The notes under the pieces: model-generated
What the model was told of the DNA's origin: nothing
The model's database searches: none
What the model saw: the letters and a program-made list of their open reading frames with translations, nothing else
From: Piscinibacter sp. HJYY11
GTDB taxonomy: Bacteria; Pseudomonadota; Gammaproteobacteria; Burkholderiales; Burkholderiaceae_C
Assembly: GCF_016735515.1 (NCBI RefSeq)
Contig: NZ_JAERQZ010000001.1
Span: forward strand, 2,220,746 to 2,284,745
DNA: 64,000 bases
Direction: 5' to 3'
Shown here: positions 1 through 9,018 of the stretch, one piece after another
Layout: each line of letters starts with the position of its first letter
How positions within the stretch are numbered: position 1 is the first letter of the stretch
Made by a program: the position numbers and the translations under genes

Positions 1-2
1 TG

Positions 3-806
3 CTGCTGAACGATTCGCGCAGCTTTGCCACCCTGCCCGTCAGCGAGCTGGCCAAGCGGGCGCACGTGAGCAAGCCGACGGTGGTGCGCTTCTGCCGCAG
101 CGTGGGCTACGACGGGCTGGCCGACTTCAAGCGCAAGCTGGCCGGCAGCGTCAACGAAGGCGTGCCCTTCGTGCACCGGGCGGTGGATGAAGACGACAAG
201 GTCGACGACGTCATCGTCAAGGTGATCGACAACGCGGTGAGCGCCTTGCTCAAGTACCGCAACGACGCGGCCGGGCTCGCGTTCGACCGCGCGGTGGCGG
301 CCCTCGTCGCCGCCGGCAAGGGCGGCCGGCGCATCGAGTTCTACGGTGTGGGCAACTCGGGCATCGTGGCCCAGGACGCGCAGCACAAGTTCTTCCGCCT
401 GGGCGTGAACGCCGCGGCCATCAGCGACAGCCACGTGCAGGTGATGAGCGCCACCATGCTGCAGCCGGGCGACTGCGCGGTGATCATCTCCAACTCGGGC
501 CGCACCCGCGACCTGATCGACGTGGCCGACATCGCGCGCAAGAAGGGTGCAACCACCATCTTCATCACCACCAGCGGCTCGCCGCTCGCGGCCATGGGGC
601 AGTCGGGCACGCAGCAGGTGCTGCTGCCGGTCGACCACCCGGAAGACTTCGACCGCTACAGCCCGATGGTGTCGCGGCTCCTGCACCTGCTGGTGGTGGA
701 CATCCTCACCACCGGCGTGGCGCTCAAGCTCGGCAAGGAGCTTCGCCCGATGCTGCAGGACATCAAGCGCAATCTGCGTAGCAAGCGCTACGCCACGCCG
801 ACCTGA
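3..806 (+). CDS. MurR/RpiR-family transcriptional regulator, 5' end cut by window edge
   Basis: The frame is open from base 3, and the sequence before the GTG at 66 already encodes a helix-turn-helix (SFATLPVSELAKRAHVSKPT), so the real start lies outside the window. The N-terminal part matches the RpiR HTH (VSKPTVVRFCRSVGYDGLADF). The rest is a SIS (sugar isomerase) domain, which in this family binds phosphosugars; the segment IEFYGVGNSGIVAQDAQHKF and the serine-rich VIISNSGRTRDL loop are typical. Such proteins control sugar catabolism, and HexR is the commonest version in betaproteobacteria, but no sugar gene is visible here to support that name. It converges on mlaB with 18 bp between stop codons. 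Confidence 0.9.
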   Translation: MLNDSRSFATLPVSELAKRAHVSKPTVVRFCRSVGYDGLADFKRKLAGSVNEGVPFVHRAVDEDDKVDDVIVKVIDNAVSALLKYRNDAAGLAFDRAVAALVAAGKGGRRIEFYGVGNSGIVAQDAQHKFFRLGVNAAAISDSHVQVMSATMLQPGDCAVIISNSGRTRDLIDVADIARKKGATTIFITTSGSPLAAMGQSGTQQVLLPVDHPEDFDRYSPMVSRLLHLLVVDILTTGVALKLGKELRPMLQDIKRNLRSKRYATPT

Positions 807-824
807 GGCCGGCCTCGTGGCGGC

Positions 825-1124
825 TCAGGCCGCCTTGTCTTCGGGCGGCATCAGGAGCACGTCGACGCCATAGAGGCGCGCCAGCTCCGCGAGCTTCTGC
901 GGCGCATGGCGCACCGCGAAGCCCTTGCCCCAGGCCGAGGCGAGTCGCTGGCACTCGAGCAACACCGCCAGGGCCGAGGAATCGAACTGCCTCAGCCCCG
1001 AGGCATCCACCATCACCACGGGCTGCTCGGCCTGGGCCTTGGCCTCTTGCTGCAGGGCCTGCGACAGCATGCGCTGGGCATTGCGGGCCTCCTGCAGGGT
1101 GATCGTGGCGGGCAGGACGAGCAT
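825..1124 (-). CDS. mlaB: STAS-domain protein MlaB
   Basis: A 99-residue single STAS domain (VVMVDASGLRQFDSSALAVL holds the conserved D-S-S-A-L core). In the Mla system MlaB is a small cytoplasmic subunit that binds and activates the MlaF ATPase. It is the last gene of the mla operon, 6 bp after mlaC. The DSSA serine, used for phosphorylation in anti-sigma antagonists, is conserved in MlaB without known phosphorylation. Identification rests on both the fold and the position. The ATG has no strong Shine-Dalgarno, so translation may be coupled to mlaC. Confidence 0.92.
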   Translation of the reverse strand: MLVLPATITLQEARNAQRMLSQALQQEAKAQAEQPVVMVDASGLRQFDSSALAVLLECQRLASAWGKGFAVRHAPQKLAELARLYGVDVLLMPPEDKAA

Positions 1125-1130
1125 CGTGCT

Positions 1131-1760
1131 TCAGCTCTTGGTGCCGGCCGCGGCCTTGTTGCGCTCGGCCAGCTTGGCGATGAGGCCGTCGATGCCACCG
1201 GCGCTGATTTCCTGCGCGAAGGTGTTGCGGTAGTTCTCGACCAGCCAGATGCCCATCACGTTGACGTCGTAGATCTTCCAGGTGTCGGCCGCCTTCTCGA
1301 GGCGGTAGTCGAGCTGGATCGGGTCGCCCTTGCCGCGGATCTCGGTGCGTACCAGCACTTCGGCATCGCCGGCGGCGGCGCGCAGCGGCTTCAGCTGCAC
1401 GGTCTGGTCGCGCACCTGGGCCAGGGCGCCGGAATAGGTGCGCACCAGCAGCACCTTGAATTCGTCCTGCAGGCGCTTCTGCTGCTCGGGCGTGGCCTGG
1501 CGCCAATAGCGACCCACGGCCGAGGAGGTCATGCGCTGGAAGTTCACATGCGGCATGACCTTTGTCTCGACCAGGGCCATCACCTTGTTGACGTCACCGG
1601 CCTGGATGGACTTGTCAGCGCGCGCGGCTTCGAGCACTTCGTTGGAGACCCGCTTGACGAGCTCATCGGGCGCCTGCTGGGCAAACGCCGTGCCCGAGGC
1701 ACCCACCACGACGGCGAGCGCCGAACACCAGGTCATGAAACGTCGACGAAGAAACAGCAT
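1131..1760 (-). CDS. mlaC: Periplasmic phospholipid-binding protein MlaC
   Basis: A 209-residue Ttg2D/MlaC-family protein with an N-terminal signal peptide ending near AFAQQ. MlaC shuttles phospholipid between the outer-membrane MlaA complex and the inner-membrane MlaFEDB transporter. Family hallmarks include HVNFQRMTSSAVGRYWRQAT and IKVYDVNVMG-like strands (here WKIYDVNVMGIWLVENYRN). I chose the ATG at 1760 because AAAGGA lies 6 bp upstream; the longer TTG start at 1775 would include this site. A 136-bp gap separates it from mlaA upstream, with nothing obvious in it. Confidence 0.93.
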   Translation of the reverse strand: MLFLRRRFMTWCSALAVVVGASGTAFAQQAPDELVKRVSNEVLEAARADKSIQAGDVNKVMALVETKVMPHVNFQRMTSSAVGRYWRQATPEQQKRLQDEFKVLLVRTYSGALAQVRDQTVQLKPLRAAAGDAEVLVRTEIRGKGDPIQLDYRLEKAADTWKIYDVNVMGIWLVENYRNTFAQEISAGGIDGLIAKLAERNKAAAGTKS

Positions 1761-1896
1761 TGGTAATCCTTTCAAGACTCGGGCCTTGAGCCCACGGCCG
1801 TTGGAGGCCCGTCTAGTGCCCGAGTTCAGTGATCAACGCGGCAGGTGCCGCGGCGGTTGGCAGCATTACACAACAGCAACATGCGGCCGGTTCGCC

Positions 1897-2745
1897 TCAA
1901 CGGCCCGCGTCCGACGCAGCCGCTGCGGGCGCAGGTGCGGAAGCGGCAGGACCAACCGACGCCGGAGCACTGGCACCCGCCGCGGGGGCCTTGGGCGCGG
2001 TGTCACCGTCGTCGTCCGGCTCCTTCTCTTCAGGCGGATCGCCGTCGTAGACCAGGTTGCGGCGGCGCTGCAGATAGGCATCGCGCACGAACACGTATCG
2101 GTCGAGCGCGATGTCGTTGAGCATGCCCGTGGCACCGAGCAGGTTGGCACGCTGGTTGACGGCTTGAAGCCCGGCGGTGGCGAGCTTGGCGCCGTTGCTG
2201 CTCATGCCGAGGGCCGGCGAGACCTGCACGTCCAGCGGGAGGGCGATGGAGTCGCGCAGGGTCGACGGGCCGATGATGGGCCACACGACATACGGCCCCG
2301 GCGCCATGCCCCATTTGCCGAGCGTCTGGCCCAGGTCTTCGCCCTGGCGGTCGGCACCGAACTCACTGGCCACGTCGAGGAAGCCGCCCAGGCCGAACAA
2401 GGTGTTGGTGCCGACGCGGACCATGTCCTGCAGGCCATTGCTGAACTTGCCCTGCAGCATGTTGTTGACGGCCGACCACACGTCGGACACGTTGCCGAAG
2501 AAGTTGTTCACGCCGCGTCGCATGGGCTCGGGCACGACCTTGGTGTAGGTCGTGGCCACGGGCTTGAGCACCGCTTCGTCGACCTTGTCGTTGAGCCTGA
2601 AGACCCGGCGGTTCCAGCGCTCCCAGGGATCGATCTTCTCGGAACGCGACACCGGGGCCGCCGGCGTGCTGGCGGTCGTCGTCGCGCAGCCCGTGAGCAG
2701 CACCATCCAGCAGGCCGCGAGCAGCAGCGCCAGCCGGCGCATCAT
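1897..2745 (-). CDS. mlaA: Outer-membrane lipoprotein MlaA (VacJ)
   Basis: A 282-residue lipoprotein: lipobox VLLTGC near residue 21, then the MlaA fold with DPWERWNRRVFRLNDKVDEA and GLGGFLDVASEFG, the latter resembling the ridge/pore region of MlaA. In the family it forms a donut in the outer membrane beside trimeric porins and removes misplaced phospholipids; a porin gene lies at 38 kb but is not linked. The C-terminal 55 residues are acidic then Ala/Pro-rich and probably disordered. The start overlaps the mlaD stop by 4 bp. Having mlaA inside the mla operon is usual in betaproteobacteria. Confidence 0.94.
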   Translation of the reverse strand: MMRRLALLLAACWMVLLTGCATTTASTPAAPVSRSEKIDPWERWNRRVFRLNDKVDEAVLKPVATTYTKVVPEPMRRGVNNFFGNVSDVWSAVNNMLQGKFSNGLQDMVRVGTNTLFGLGGFLDVASEFGADRQGEDLGQTLGKWGMAPGPYVVWPIIGPSTLRDSIALPLDVQVSPALGMSSNGAKLATAGLQAVNQRANLLGATGMLNDIALDRYVFVRDAYLQRRRNLVYDGDPPEEKEPDDDGDTAPKAPAAGASAPASVGPAASAPAPAAAASDAGR

Positions 2746-3257
2746 TTCTTCGCACCCCCGGCGGGTGCCGGCGCCGGCGCGGCAGGCGCCGCGCTCGTGC
2801 CGGCATCGGCAGCCCTGTTGTAGAGGAACTGGCTGATGAGGTTCTCGAGCACCACGGCCGACTGCGTCTGCGTGATGACGTCACCCGAGGCCAGGTTCTT
2901 CTCCGACGCACCGGGCTCCAGGCCCAGGTACTGCTCGCCGAGCAGGCCGGCGGTGAGGATCTTGGCCGAGCTGTCCTTCGGGAAGACGAACTTCTTCTGC
3001 ATGTGCAGCACCACGCTCGCCTGGTAGCTCTTGTCGTCGAAGCCGATCGACTCGACACGGCCCACCACCACGCCGGCGCTCTTGACCGCCGCGCGCGGCT
3101 TGAGGCCGCCGATGTTGTCGAACTTCGCCGTCACCGCGTAGGTCTCGTCGAAGTTGAGGCTCAGGAGGTTGCCTGCCTTGAGCGCGAGAAACAGCACCGC
3201 CGCCGCGCCGATCAGCACGAACAACCCGACCCACACATCGTGACGAGATTTCTGCAT
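2742..3257 (-). CDS. mlaD: MCE-domain lipid transport protein MlaD
   Basis: A 171-residue inner-membrane-anchored MCE protein: one transmembrane helix (VWVGLFVLIGAAAVLFLAL) followed by the MCE domain (YAVTAKFDNIGGLKPRAAVK, GVVVGRVESI). Hexameric MlaD forms a hydrophobic tunnel on top of the MlaE dimer. The start at 3257 is preferred because AAAGGGAG sits upstream; an in-frame TTG at 3296 would abut the mlaE stop but adds only 13 unremarkable residues. The Ala/Pro-rich tail is typical of Burkholderiales versions. Confidence 0.93.
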   Translation of the reverse strand: MQKSRHDVWVGLFVLIGAAAVLFLALKAGNLLSLNFDETYAVTAKFDNIGGLKPRAAVKSAGVVVGRVESIGFDDKSYQASVVLHMQKKFVFPKDSSAKILTAGLLGEQYLGLEPGASEKNLASGDVITQTQSAVVLENLISQFLYNRAADAGTSAAPAAPAPAPAGGAKK

Positions 3258-3296
3258 CGCCGTCGCTCCCTTTGCGTCTCTTTCAGCCAGATTCAA

Positions 3297-4079
3297 TCAG
3301 ATCGAAAACATCATCGCGGTCAGCACGAAGTCGAGTGCCAGTACCGCGAGCGAGGCCATCACGACGGTGCGCGTGGTGGCCGCCGACACGCCCTCGGGCG
3401 TGGGCCGGCACGAATAGCCTTGCAGCAAGGCAATGAAGGTTACGGTGAAGCCAAAGACGATGCTCTTGACCACGCCATTGCCCACGTCGGCCCAGACCTG
3501 CACGCCGCCCTGCATCTGCGACCAGAAGGCGCCTTCGTCGATGCCGATCAGCGGCACCGCGACGAGCCAGCCGCCGATGATGCCCACGGCGCTGAACACC
3601 GCCGCCAGCAGCGGCATCGCGAGCACCCCGCCCCAGAAGCGCGGCGCCAGCACGCGCTTGACGGGGTCGACGGCCATCATCTCCATCGCGGCCAGCTGCT
3701 CGCCCGCCTTCATGAGGCCGATCTCCGCCGTGAGCGAGGTACCGGCGCGGCCTGCAAAAAGCAACGCCGTGACGACCGGCCCGAGCTCGCGCACGAGCGA
3801 CAGGGCCACGAGCAGGCCCACCGCCTCCGCAGAGCCGTAGCGCTGCAGCGTGTAGTAGCCCTGCAGCGCCAGCACGAAGCCGACGAAAAGCCCCGACACG
3901 GTGATGATCGAGAGCGAGCGGTTGCCCAGGAAAAACAGCTGGTCCACCACCAGGCGGAAGCGGGCGAAGGTCTCGCCGAGGAGCGCCACCATCTGCACGA
4001 AGAGCCGCGCACCGACGCCCACGTCGGCGAGCTTGGAACGTACCAGCAGCCCGAGGTGAGCGGGATGAAGCCAGTTCAT
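3297..4079 (-). CDS. mlaE: Lipid ABC transporter permease MlaE
   Basis: 260 residues, full family length, with about five hydrophobic segments and the MlaE/permease signature region [20 protein letters not shown] and [20 protein letters not shown]. It is the transmembrane subunit of the MlaFEDB complex, which moves phospholipids across the periplasmic gap. It overlaps mlaF by 4 bp (translational coupling) and is followed at 39 bp by mlaD. Confidence 0.95.
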   Translation of the reverse strand: MNWLHPAHLGLLVRSKLADVGVGARLFVQMVALLGETFARFRLVVDQLFFLGNRSLSIITVSGLFVGFVLALQGYYTLQRYGSAEAVGLLVALSLVRELGPVVTALLFAGRAGTSLTAEIGLMKAGEQLAAMEMMAVDPVKRVLAPRFWGGVLAMPLLAAVFSAVGIIGGWLVAVPLIGIDEGAFWSQMQGGVQVWADVGNGVVKSIVFGFTVTFIALLQGYSCRPTPEGVSAATTRTVVMASLAVLALDFVLTAMMFSI

Positions 4080-4870
4080 GGGCGCCTCCCCAGTCCGAAA
4101 TCTTCGGCCACCGGCGCGGCCGGGTAGTGGAAGCGCACCGGCCCGTCGGCATGCCCGCCGACGAACTGGCGCACGAGCGGGTCGTCGCTGGCGCGCATTT
4201 CGGCGGGGGTGCCTTGCGCGGCGATCCGGCCGTTGGCGATGAAGACCACGTGGTCGGCGATGAGGAAGGTTTCGTCCACGTCGTGCGACACCACGATGCT
4301 CGTCACGCCCAACGCGTGGTTGAGGTTCTTGATGAGCGTGGCCGCCACGCCCATCGAGACCGGGTCGAGCCCGGCGAAGGGTTCGTCGTACATGATGAGT
4401 TCGGGGTCGAGCGCGATCGCACGCGCCAGCGCCACGCGCCGCGCCATGCCGCCCGACACCTGCGAGGGCAGCAGGTCGCGCGCACCGCGCAGGCCCACCG
4501 CATTGAGCTTCATCAGCACGAGGTCGCGGATCATGGCTTCGGAGAGCGAGGTGTGCTCTCGCAGCGGGAAGGCCACGTTTTCGAAGACGGTGAGGTCGGT
4601 GAAGAGCGCCCCGAACTGGAACAACATGCCCATGCGCCGGCGCATGGCATAAAGCCCCTTCGCATCGAGCGTGGCCATGTCGACGCCGTCGAACAGCACC
4701 TGCCCGCTCATGGGCAGCAACTGGCGCCCGATCAAGCGCAGCACGGTGGTCTTGCCACCGCCCGAGGTGCCCATCAGCGCGAGAACCTTGCCCCGGGGCA
4801 CGGTGAGGTTGACGCCTTCCAGGATGACCCGGTCGCCGTAGCCGCAGGTGACGTTGCGCAGTTCGATCAT
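4076..4870 (-). CDS. mlaF: Lipid ABC transporter ATP-binding protein MlaF
   Basis: 264 residues with Walker [10 protein letters not shown] (residues 34-42), ABC signature [14 protein letters not shown], Walker [14 protein letters not shown] and H-loop VVSHDVDE. It powers the Mla lipid transporter. The frame is open upstream to 5140, but the ATG at 4870 ([13 protein letters not shown]) begins exactly at the conserved ABC N-terminus, and the upstream translation is not ABC-like. First gene of the mla operon; 177 bp separate it from the divergent DUF3108-like gene, in which I found no convincing promoter. Confidence 0.95.
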   Translation of the reverse strand: MIELRNVTCGYGDRVILEGVNLTVPRGKVLALMGTSGGGKTTVLRLIGRQLLPMSGQVLFDGVDMATLDAKGLYAMRRRMGMLFQFGALFTDLTVFENVAFPLREHTSLSEAMIRDLVLMKLNAVGLRGARDLLPSQVSGGMARRVALARAIALDPELIMYDEPFAGLDPVSMGVAATLIKNLNHALGVTSIVVSHDVDETFLIADHVVFIANGRIAAQGTPAEMRASDDPLVRQFVGGHADGPVRFHYPAAPVAEDFGLGRRP

Positions 4871-5047
4871 CGTGTTGGGCCTAGCTGCTCCTGTGTCGCT
4901 CAGAGGGTGGTGGGCCGCGCACCCGGGTGACAGGCGGGCCGCCCTGCAGGACGCCCGGCACCGGATCGCACGGCATGGCGGGGAGAATGTAGCGCAGGCG
5001 CGCATGCCCTTGCCCGCCCCGTCCCGACGCCGACCCTTTCCACCAGG

Positions 5048-6100
5048 ATGCCCACTCAGCGCGAGCCCTTCCGCAAACGCCCCCGAGGAGGCCGCATCGT
5101 TGCCTGGGCGCTGCTGGTTGTGGGGGTGTCGCTCGGGCATGTGTCGGTGCCTTGGGTGTTGAGGGCGGGCCTGCCGCAGATCGAGTTCAAGGGTGGAACG
5201 CCACCGACCACGCCTCTGGTCACACGACAGGTCACAAAGCCGTCAACGATCCAACCGCCTGACGCGCCGGCGCTCACGGCCATGCCGAAGGCGCCGGCTG
5301 AGTCATCGACGCCGGAGCCTCCAACGCCCCATCAGCCTCTGAATCGGCAGCCAGCGGCACAAGAGTCGAGCACCACACCGGATGCGGTTGCAGCCGCGGA
5401 GCCCCGCTCGGTTGACGACATGAAAGATGAAGGCGGCCTGCTCTACGCCATCAGCGGCTACTTCGGTGGCCACGCCGTGGGAGGCAGCGCGCAATTCAGG
5501 CTGAAGGTCGCGCCTCACGAGTACCTGGCGTCGCTCGACGTCACTGGCTCGCACCGCTTCAGCACGCTGTTTGCCTGGCGGCTGAAGACCCGGGGGCTCA
5601 TTGAAGACCATTCGATGAGGCCGGAGACCTACGATGAAGCACTGCAGTTCGCAGGCGCCGGAGGCAGTGCCCACACGGTGACGTTTGCGGATGAGTCCCA
5701 CCCGGACCAGACAACTGCAGGTACCCCCATTCCTCGGCTGGACCCGCTGAGCGCACTGCTTCGCATGAGCAGCGACTTGCACCAGCGGCAGGCGTCGCCG
5801 GGCGCCACAGGGGGCGCCTCTGGGCCATATGCGATCGTCGTGCAGCTGGGCGCGCGAAGGCTGCACCTCAACTTCGAACGACAGGGTGAAGAACTGCTCT
5901 CCACCCCTCACGGCGAACTGCAAACCGAGAAGTACGTCACGAAGTACTTGAACAACTTCCATGACGGTCCTCAGGTCAGCGTGTGGTTCGCCCCCGCCTT
6001 CCGGCACGCGGTGGTCCGGATCCTCATCGAACAGGAAGGCCTTGCGGCGACAAGGTTCGAGCTGGAGTCCGAACCCACCGCCTTCCCGGCCTGGCGCTGA
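5048..6100 (+). CDS. DUF3108-like periplasmic protein with N-terminal membrane anchor
   Basis: 350 residues. An Arg-rich start is followed by one hydrophobic segment (IVAWALLVVGVSLGHVSVPW, about residues 18-37), then a Pro/Thr-rich linker to about residue 120, then a globular domain beginning LLYAISGYFGGHAVGGSAQF. That domain, with FAWRLKTRGLIEDHSMRPET, resembles DUF3108, whose members are secreted proteins of unknown function. The family call is from memory of its pattern and not from a search. It is transcribed divergently from mlaF; no operon partner follows, since pilE starts 137 bp downstream with its own ribosome site. Confidence 0.7.
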   Translation: MPTQREPFRKRPRGGRIVAWALLVVGVSLGHVSVPWVLRAGLPQIEFKGGTPPTTPLVTRQVTKPSTIQPPDAPALTAMPKAPAESSTPEPPTPHQPLNRQPAAQESSTTPDAVAAAEPRSVDDMKDEGGLLYAISGYFGGHAVGGSAQFRLKVAPHEYLASLDVTGSHRFSTLFAWRLKTRGLIEDHSMRPETYDEALQFAGAGGSAHTVTFADESHPDQTTAGTPIPRLDPLSALLRMSSDLHQRQASPGATGGASGPYAIVVQLGARRLHLNFERQGEELLSTPHGELQTEKYVTKYLNNFHDGPQVSVWFAPAFRHAVVRILIEQEGLAATRFELESEPTAFPAWR

Positions 6101-6237
6101 GGCGCCACAACGCCCCAAGGGCGGTGCCGTCCGTCAGCCACAAGCTGCCACCCGTCGAGCCTGGTGCGCCGGGCCAAAGCCGCTTGACTATGCTCGCGCT
6201 AACTCAGTTTCCCGTCTCTCACCCGAAGGGCCCCAAG

Positions 6238-6720
6238 ATGTCGAACAGCCTCTCCCACGATCGCTACCGCTCTCTGAAGCCGACGCTACGTGCGCGGGGC
6301 TTCACTCTCGTCGAAGTGATGGTCGTCCTGGCAATCGTAGCCATCCTGTCGGCCATTGCGATTCCCAGCTATCGCGACTATGTCTTGCGCGGGCATCTCG
6401 TCGATGGCACGAACGCACTGGCAACCATGCGTGCCGACATGGAGCGATATTTCCAAGACAACCGTAGCTATGCCGCGGTCGGCGCTTTCAATCCGCCTTG
6501 CGCAGCTCCGGGGCGCGTCGTCGGCCACTTCACGGTGACATGCGCCCCGGGATCCAATGCCACGAGCTACACGTTGATCGCTCGTGGCGCCGGCCCAGTG
6601 CTTAACTTCGACTTCACGCTGGACCAGCAGGGCAACGCCGGTACAGCGAACGTTGGGGTCGCCAACTGGGGCACCTATCCCGCCTCCTGCTGGCTCCTGA
6701 AGCGGGGACAGACGTGCTGA
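6238..6720 (+). CDS. pilE: Type IV pilin-like protein (PilE-type minor pilin)
   Basis: 160 residues with a class III signal: basic leader, then G^FTLVEVMVVLAIVAILSAI with Glu5, cleaved by PilD. The C-terminal part has the PilE layout, including IPSYRDYVLRGHLVDGTNAL and paired cysteines (NPPCAAPG with FTVTCAPG; CWLLKRGQTC). The ATG at 6238 is preceded by AAGGG at 6226-6230; in-frame starts back to 5983 overlap the DUF3108-like gene and are rejected. The 20-residue leader is long for a type IVa pilin. It heads the minor-pilin operon, whereas in many relatives pilE closes it after pilY1. Minor rather than major pilin is inferred from this context. Confidence 0.88.
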   Translation: MSNSLSHDRYRSLKPTLRARGFTLVEVMVVLAIVAILSAIAIPSYRDYVLRGHLVDGTNALATMRADMERYFQDNRSYAAVGAFNPPCAAPGRVVGHFTVTCAPGSNATSYTLIARGAGPVLNFDFTLDQQGNAGTANVGVANWGTYPASCWLLKRGQTC

Positions 6721-7364
6721 CCACCACGATGCAGGCACCTGCGGGGCCGTTGCGTGCGGTTGCACCGCGCGTGCGCGGCGTGACGCTCATCGAACTTATC
6801 GTGACGCTAGCCATCTTCGGCATCCTTTTCGCGCTGGGTCTCCCCACGTTCAACAACTGGATTCGCAACAACCAGATTCGCGGCGTTGCCGAATCCCTCC
6901 AGAACGGACTGCGCACTGCGCAACAGGAAGCCGTGCGCCGCAGTCGCACGGTGGTGTTCTTTCAGACCTACGCCACTCCAATGGTCGGCGCGCCTGCAGC
7001 TTACGGCGGCCGAAACTGGGCGGTGCAATATGTCCCGACCGCGATCGATACCCCGGTGTTGCCGGAGCCGGTCGTCCATGCTGGGTCGATGTCCGACGTC
7101 GGCACCAACCGGGTTCTGGTCCTCGGCACGAATGGTGGCGGCAACGTCACCGCGATCTGCTTCAACGCGAACGGCCGCCTGATCACATCGACCCCGGCTG
7201 CCAACGGTGTCGTCAACGCCAACTGCAACGCGTCTGCCACCACATTCAACATCGGCTATGTCGGCGGCGGCGTTGACCGTCCGCTCCAAGTCAGAGTGGA
7301 GCTCGGCGGGCGAGTCCGCATGTGCGACCCCGGCCGTCCCGCAACCGCTCCTGACGGGTGCTGA
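6714..7364 (+). CDS. fimT: GspH/FimT-family pseudopilin
   Basis: 216 residues. Prepilin signal VRG^VTLIELIVTLAIFGILFAL, then a GspH/FimT core (LPTFNNWIRNNQIRGVAESL, RTAQQEAVRRSRTVVFF). Minor pseudopilins of this family prime pilus assembly; FimT of some species also binds DNA for uptake. The GTG at 6714 overlaps the pilE stop and has GGGGA 5 bp upstream; an ATG at 6729 is a possible alternative. Position +1 after the cleavage glycine is Val instead of Phe. Second gene of the operon. Confidence 0.87.
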   Translation: MLTTTMQAPAGPLRAVAPRVRGVTLIELIVTLAIFGILFALGLPTFNNWIRNNQIRGVAESLQNGLRTAQQEAVRRSRTVVFFQTYATPMVGAPAAYGGRNWAVQYVPTAIDTPVLPEPVVHAGSMSDVGTNRVLVLGTNGGGNVTAICFNANGRLITSTPAANGVVNANCNASATTFNIGYVGGGVDRPLQVRVELGGRVRMCDPGRPATAPDGC

Positions 7365-7369
7365 ACATC

Positions 7370-7771
7370 ATGAGAACCAAAAGACCTCTCCGCGGCCAAG
7401 CCGGCTTCACGCTCATCGAGGTGCTGGTCGCGATCCTCATTTGCTCGATCGGACTGATGGGCATTCTGGGCCTGCAGGCCCGGGCCATGCAGTACACCGT
7501 CGGCGCCGAAGACGTGACCCGAGCTGCACGGCTGGCAGACGAGGCAGTCTGGGCCATCCAGAACGAAGGGACGGGGCGAATCAGCTCGACGGCATACAAC
7601 GCGTGGCGGCTCCGCGTCCGGGACCCCGCGGTCGGCTTCGCTTACGGTGACGGTGAAATCTCGGAGCCCGATGCCTTTGGCATCCTGAGGATCACCATCA
7701 CCTGGAGTCCGCCCGATGCGCCCGTCGGCTCCCAGCCACGCCGATATGTCACGGAAGTGGGGGGCGTATGA
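7370..7771 (+). CDS. pilV: Type IV pilus modification/minor pilin PilV
   Basis: 133 residues with prepilin signal QAG^FTLIEVLVAILICSIGLMG and the PilV-like LGLQARAMQYT that follows. Minor pilin of the tip/priming complex with PilW, PilX and PilY1. The ATG at 7370 lacks a clear Shine-Dalgarno; a GTG at 7358 that overlaps the fimT stop is the alternative. The stop overlaps the pilW start (ATGA). Confidence 0.87.
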   Translation: MRTKRPLRGQAGFTLIEVLVAILICSIGLMGILGLQARAMQYTVGAEDVTRAARLADEAVWAIQNEGTGRISSTAYNAWRLRVRDPAVGFAYGDGEISEPDAFGILRITITWSPPDAPVGSQPRRYVTEVGGV

Positions 7772-9018
7772 GCCGCATCTCCAAGTCTGATTTCCGTCCG
7801 ACTCGAGGGTTCTCGCTCGTCGAGCTGATGGTGGCCATGGCCATCGGCCTTGTGGTCACGCTCGTCATCACCAACGTGCTGCTTCGTTCCGAGAACGACA
7901 AGCGCACCTCGACTTCGCTCAACGACACGGTGCAGTCCGGCGCCTACACCGGGTACATGCTGGAGCGAGCGATCCGCCAGGCCGGCACGGGCTATACGCA
8001 GCGGCTCAGCCAACTCTTCGGTTGCCGGCTCAACGCTTGGAACACGCGCGAAGGCGGCGTCATGTTGCCCGCACCGGCCGCGTTTCCATCTCCTTTTGGC
8101 AGCGCTGCCCAACTCCGCCGCCTGGCCCCCGTGTTGATCGAACCAGGCGCGGCCGATACAGGAGCCGAGGTTCGCGGCGACATCATCACCGTCATGTCTG
8201 GCGCTGGTGGAAAGAGCGAGATGCCGGTGCGTGCCTCGGCTTTCAACGCGGCGATGCCCATGAACTTCTCCATTGCCTTCACCGGCGAATACAGGGTTGG
8301 CGACATGGTGCTGCTGGGTGGTGACCGAGGCGCCAACCGGGACTGCATGATCCAGCAGGTGACGCGGATCAACGGCAGCATTCTCGAGCTCGGCGACAAC
8401 CACACCTCAGGCGCAGGCACGACGATCAACTTCGCCGATTTCGCCGCTCCTGGCATGAGCACCGTGTACGCGGCGCAATTGGGCTATGTCGTGCCCACCG
8501 CCGGCCCCGCTCCGGCTCCGCGACCCAACCCACCGCTGTTTCAGATGTTCGCCGTGGGCGACAACTCCGTTCTCTTCAGCTACGACCTGCTGAAAACCGG
8601 AACGACTGCGGCACAAAACGACCCGCAGCCCGTCGCAGACAACGTGGTCGAACTCCGTGCGCTGTACGGGATCGACACCGACCTGAATCATTCCCTTGAA
8701 GACTGGCAGGATCCCGCCACCTCGCCCTACCGCTACGCCGAGCTCACAGACGGAAGCACCGACGCCCTGCGCAGGCTCAAGCAGATCACGGCCATCCGGA
8801 TTGGCCTCATCACGCGTTCGCCGCTGCAAGAGAAGCTTCGCGACGACGGCACCCCCGTCGGCCCCGAGCAGATCGTCCTCTTCCCAGGCCTGACCACCAG
8901 CGGTGGCATCTCGCTGCAACGCACCCGGACGCTGACGGCGGACGAGCGGAACTTCCGCTACCGCACCTACGAAGCCATCATCCCTTTGCGCAACATGCAA
9001 TTCGCCCCACTGCCATGA
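7768..9018 (+). CDS. pilW: Type IV pilus assembly protein PilW
   Basis: 416 residues. Prepilin signal TRG^FSLVELMVAMAIGLVVTL followed by SLNDTVQSGAYTGYMLERAI, typical of PilW. It is one of the largest minor pilins and belongs to the PilVWX-PilY1 tip complex. A Pro-rich stretch (PAPAPRPNPPLF) splits the middle of the protein. The start overlaps pilV by 4 bp and the stop overlaps pilX by 4 bp, so all are translationally coupled. Confidence 0.9.
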   Translation: MSRISKSDFRPTRGFSLVELMVAMAIGLVVTLVITNVLLRSENDKRTSTSLNDTVQSGAYTGYMLERAIRQAGTGYTQRLSQLFGCRLNAWNTREGGVMLPAPAAFPSPFGSAAQLRRLAPVLIEPGAADTGAEVRGDIITVMSGAGGKSEMPVRASAFNAAMPMNFSIAFTGEYRVGDMVLLGGDRGANRDCMIQQVTRINGSILELGDNHTSGAGTTINFADFAAPGMSTVYAAQLGYVVPTAGPAPAPRPNPPLFQMFAVGDNSVLFSYDLLKTGTTAAQNDPQPVADNVVELRALYGIDTDLNHSLEDWQDPATSPYRYAELTDGSTDALRRLKQITAIRIGLITRSPLQEKLRDDGTPVGPEQIVLFPGLTTSGGISLQRTRTLTADERNFRYRTYEAIIPLRNMQFAPLP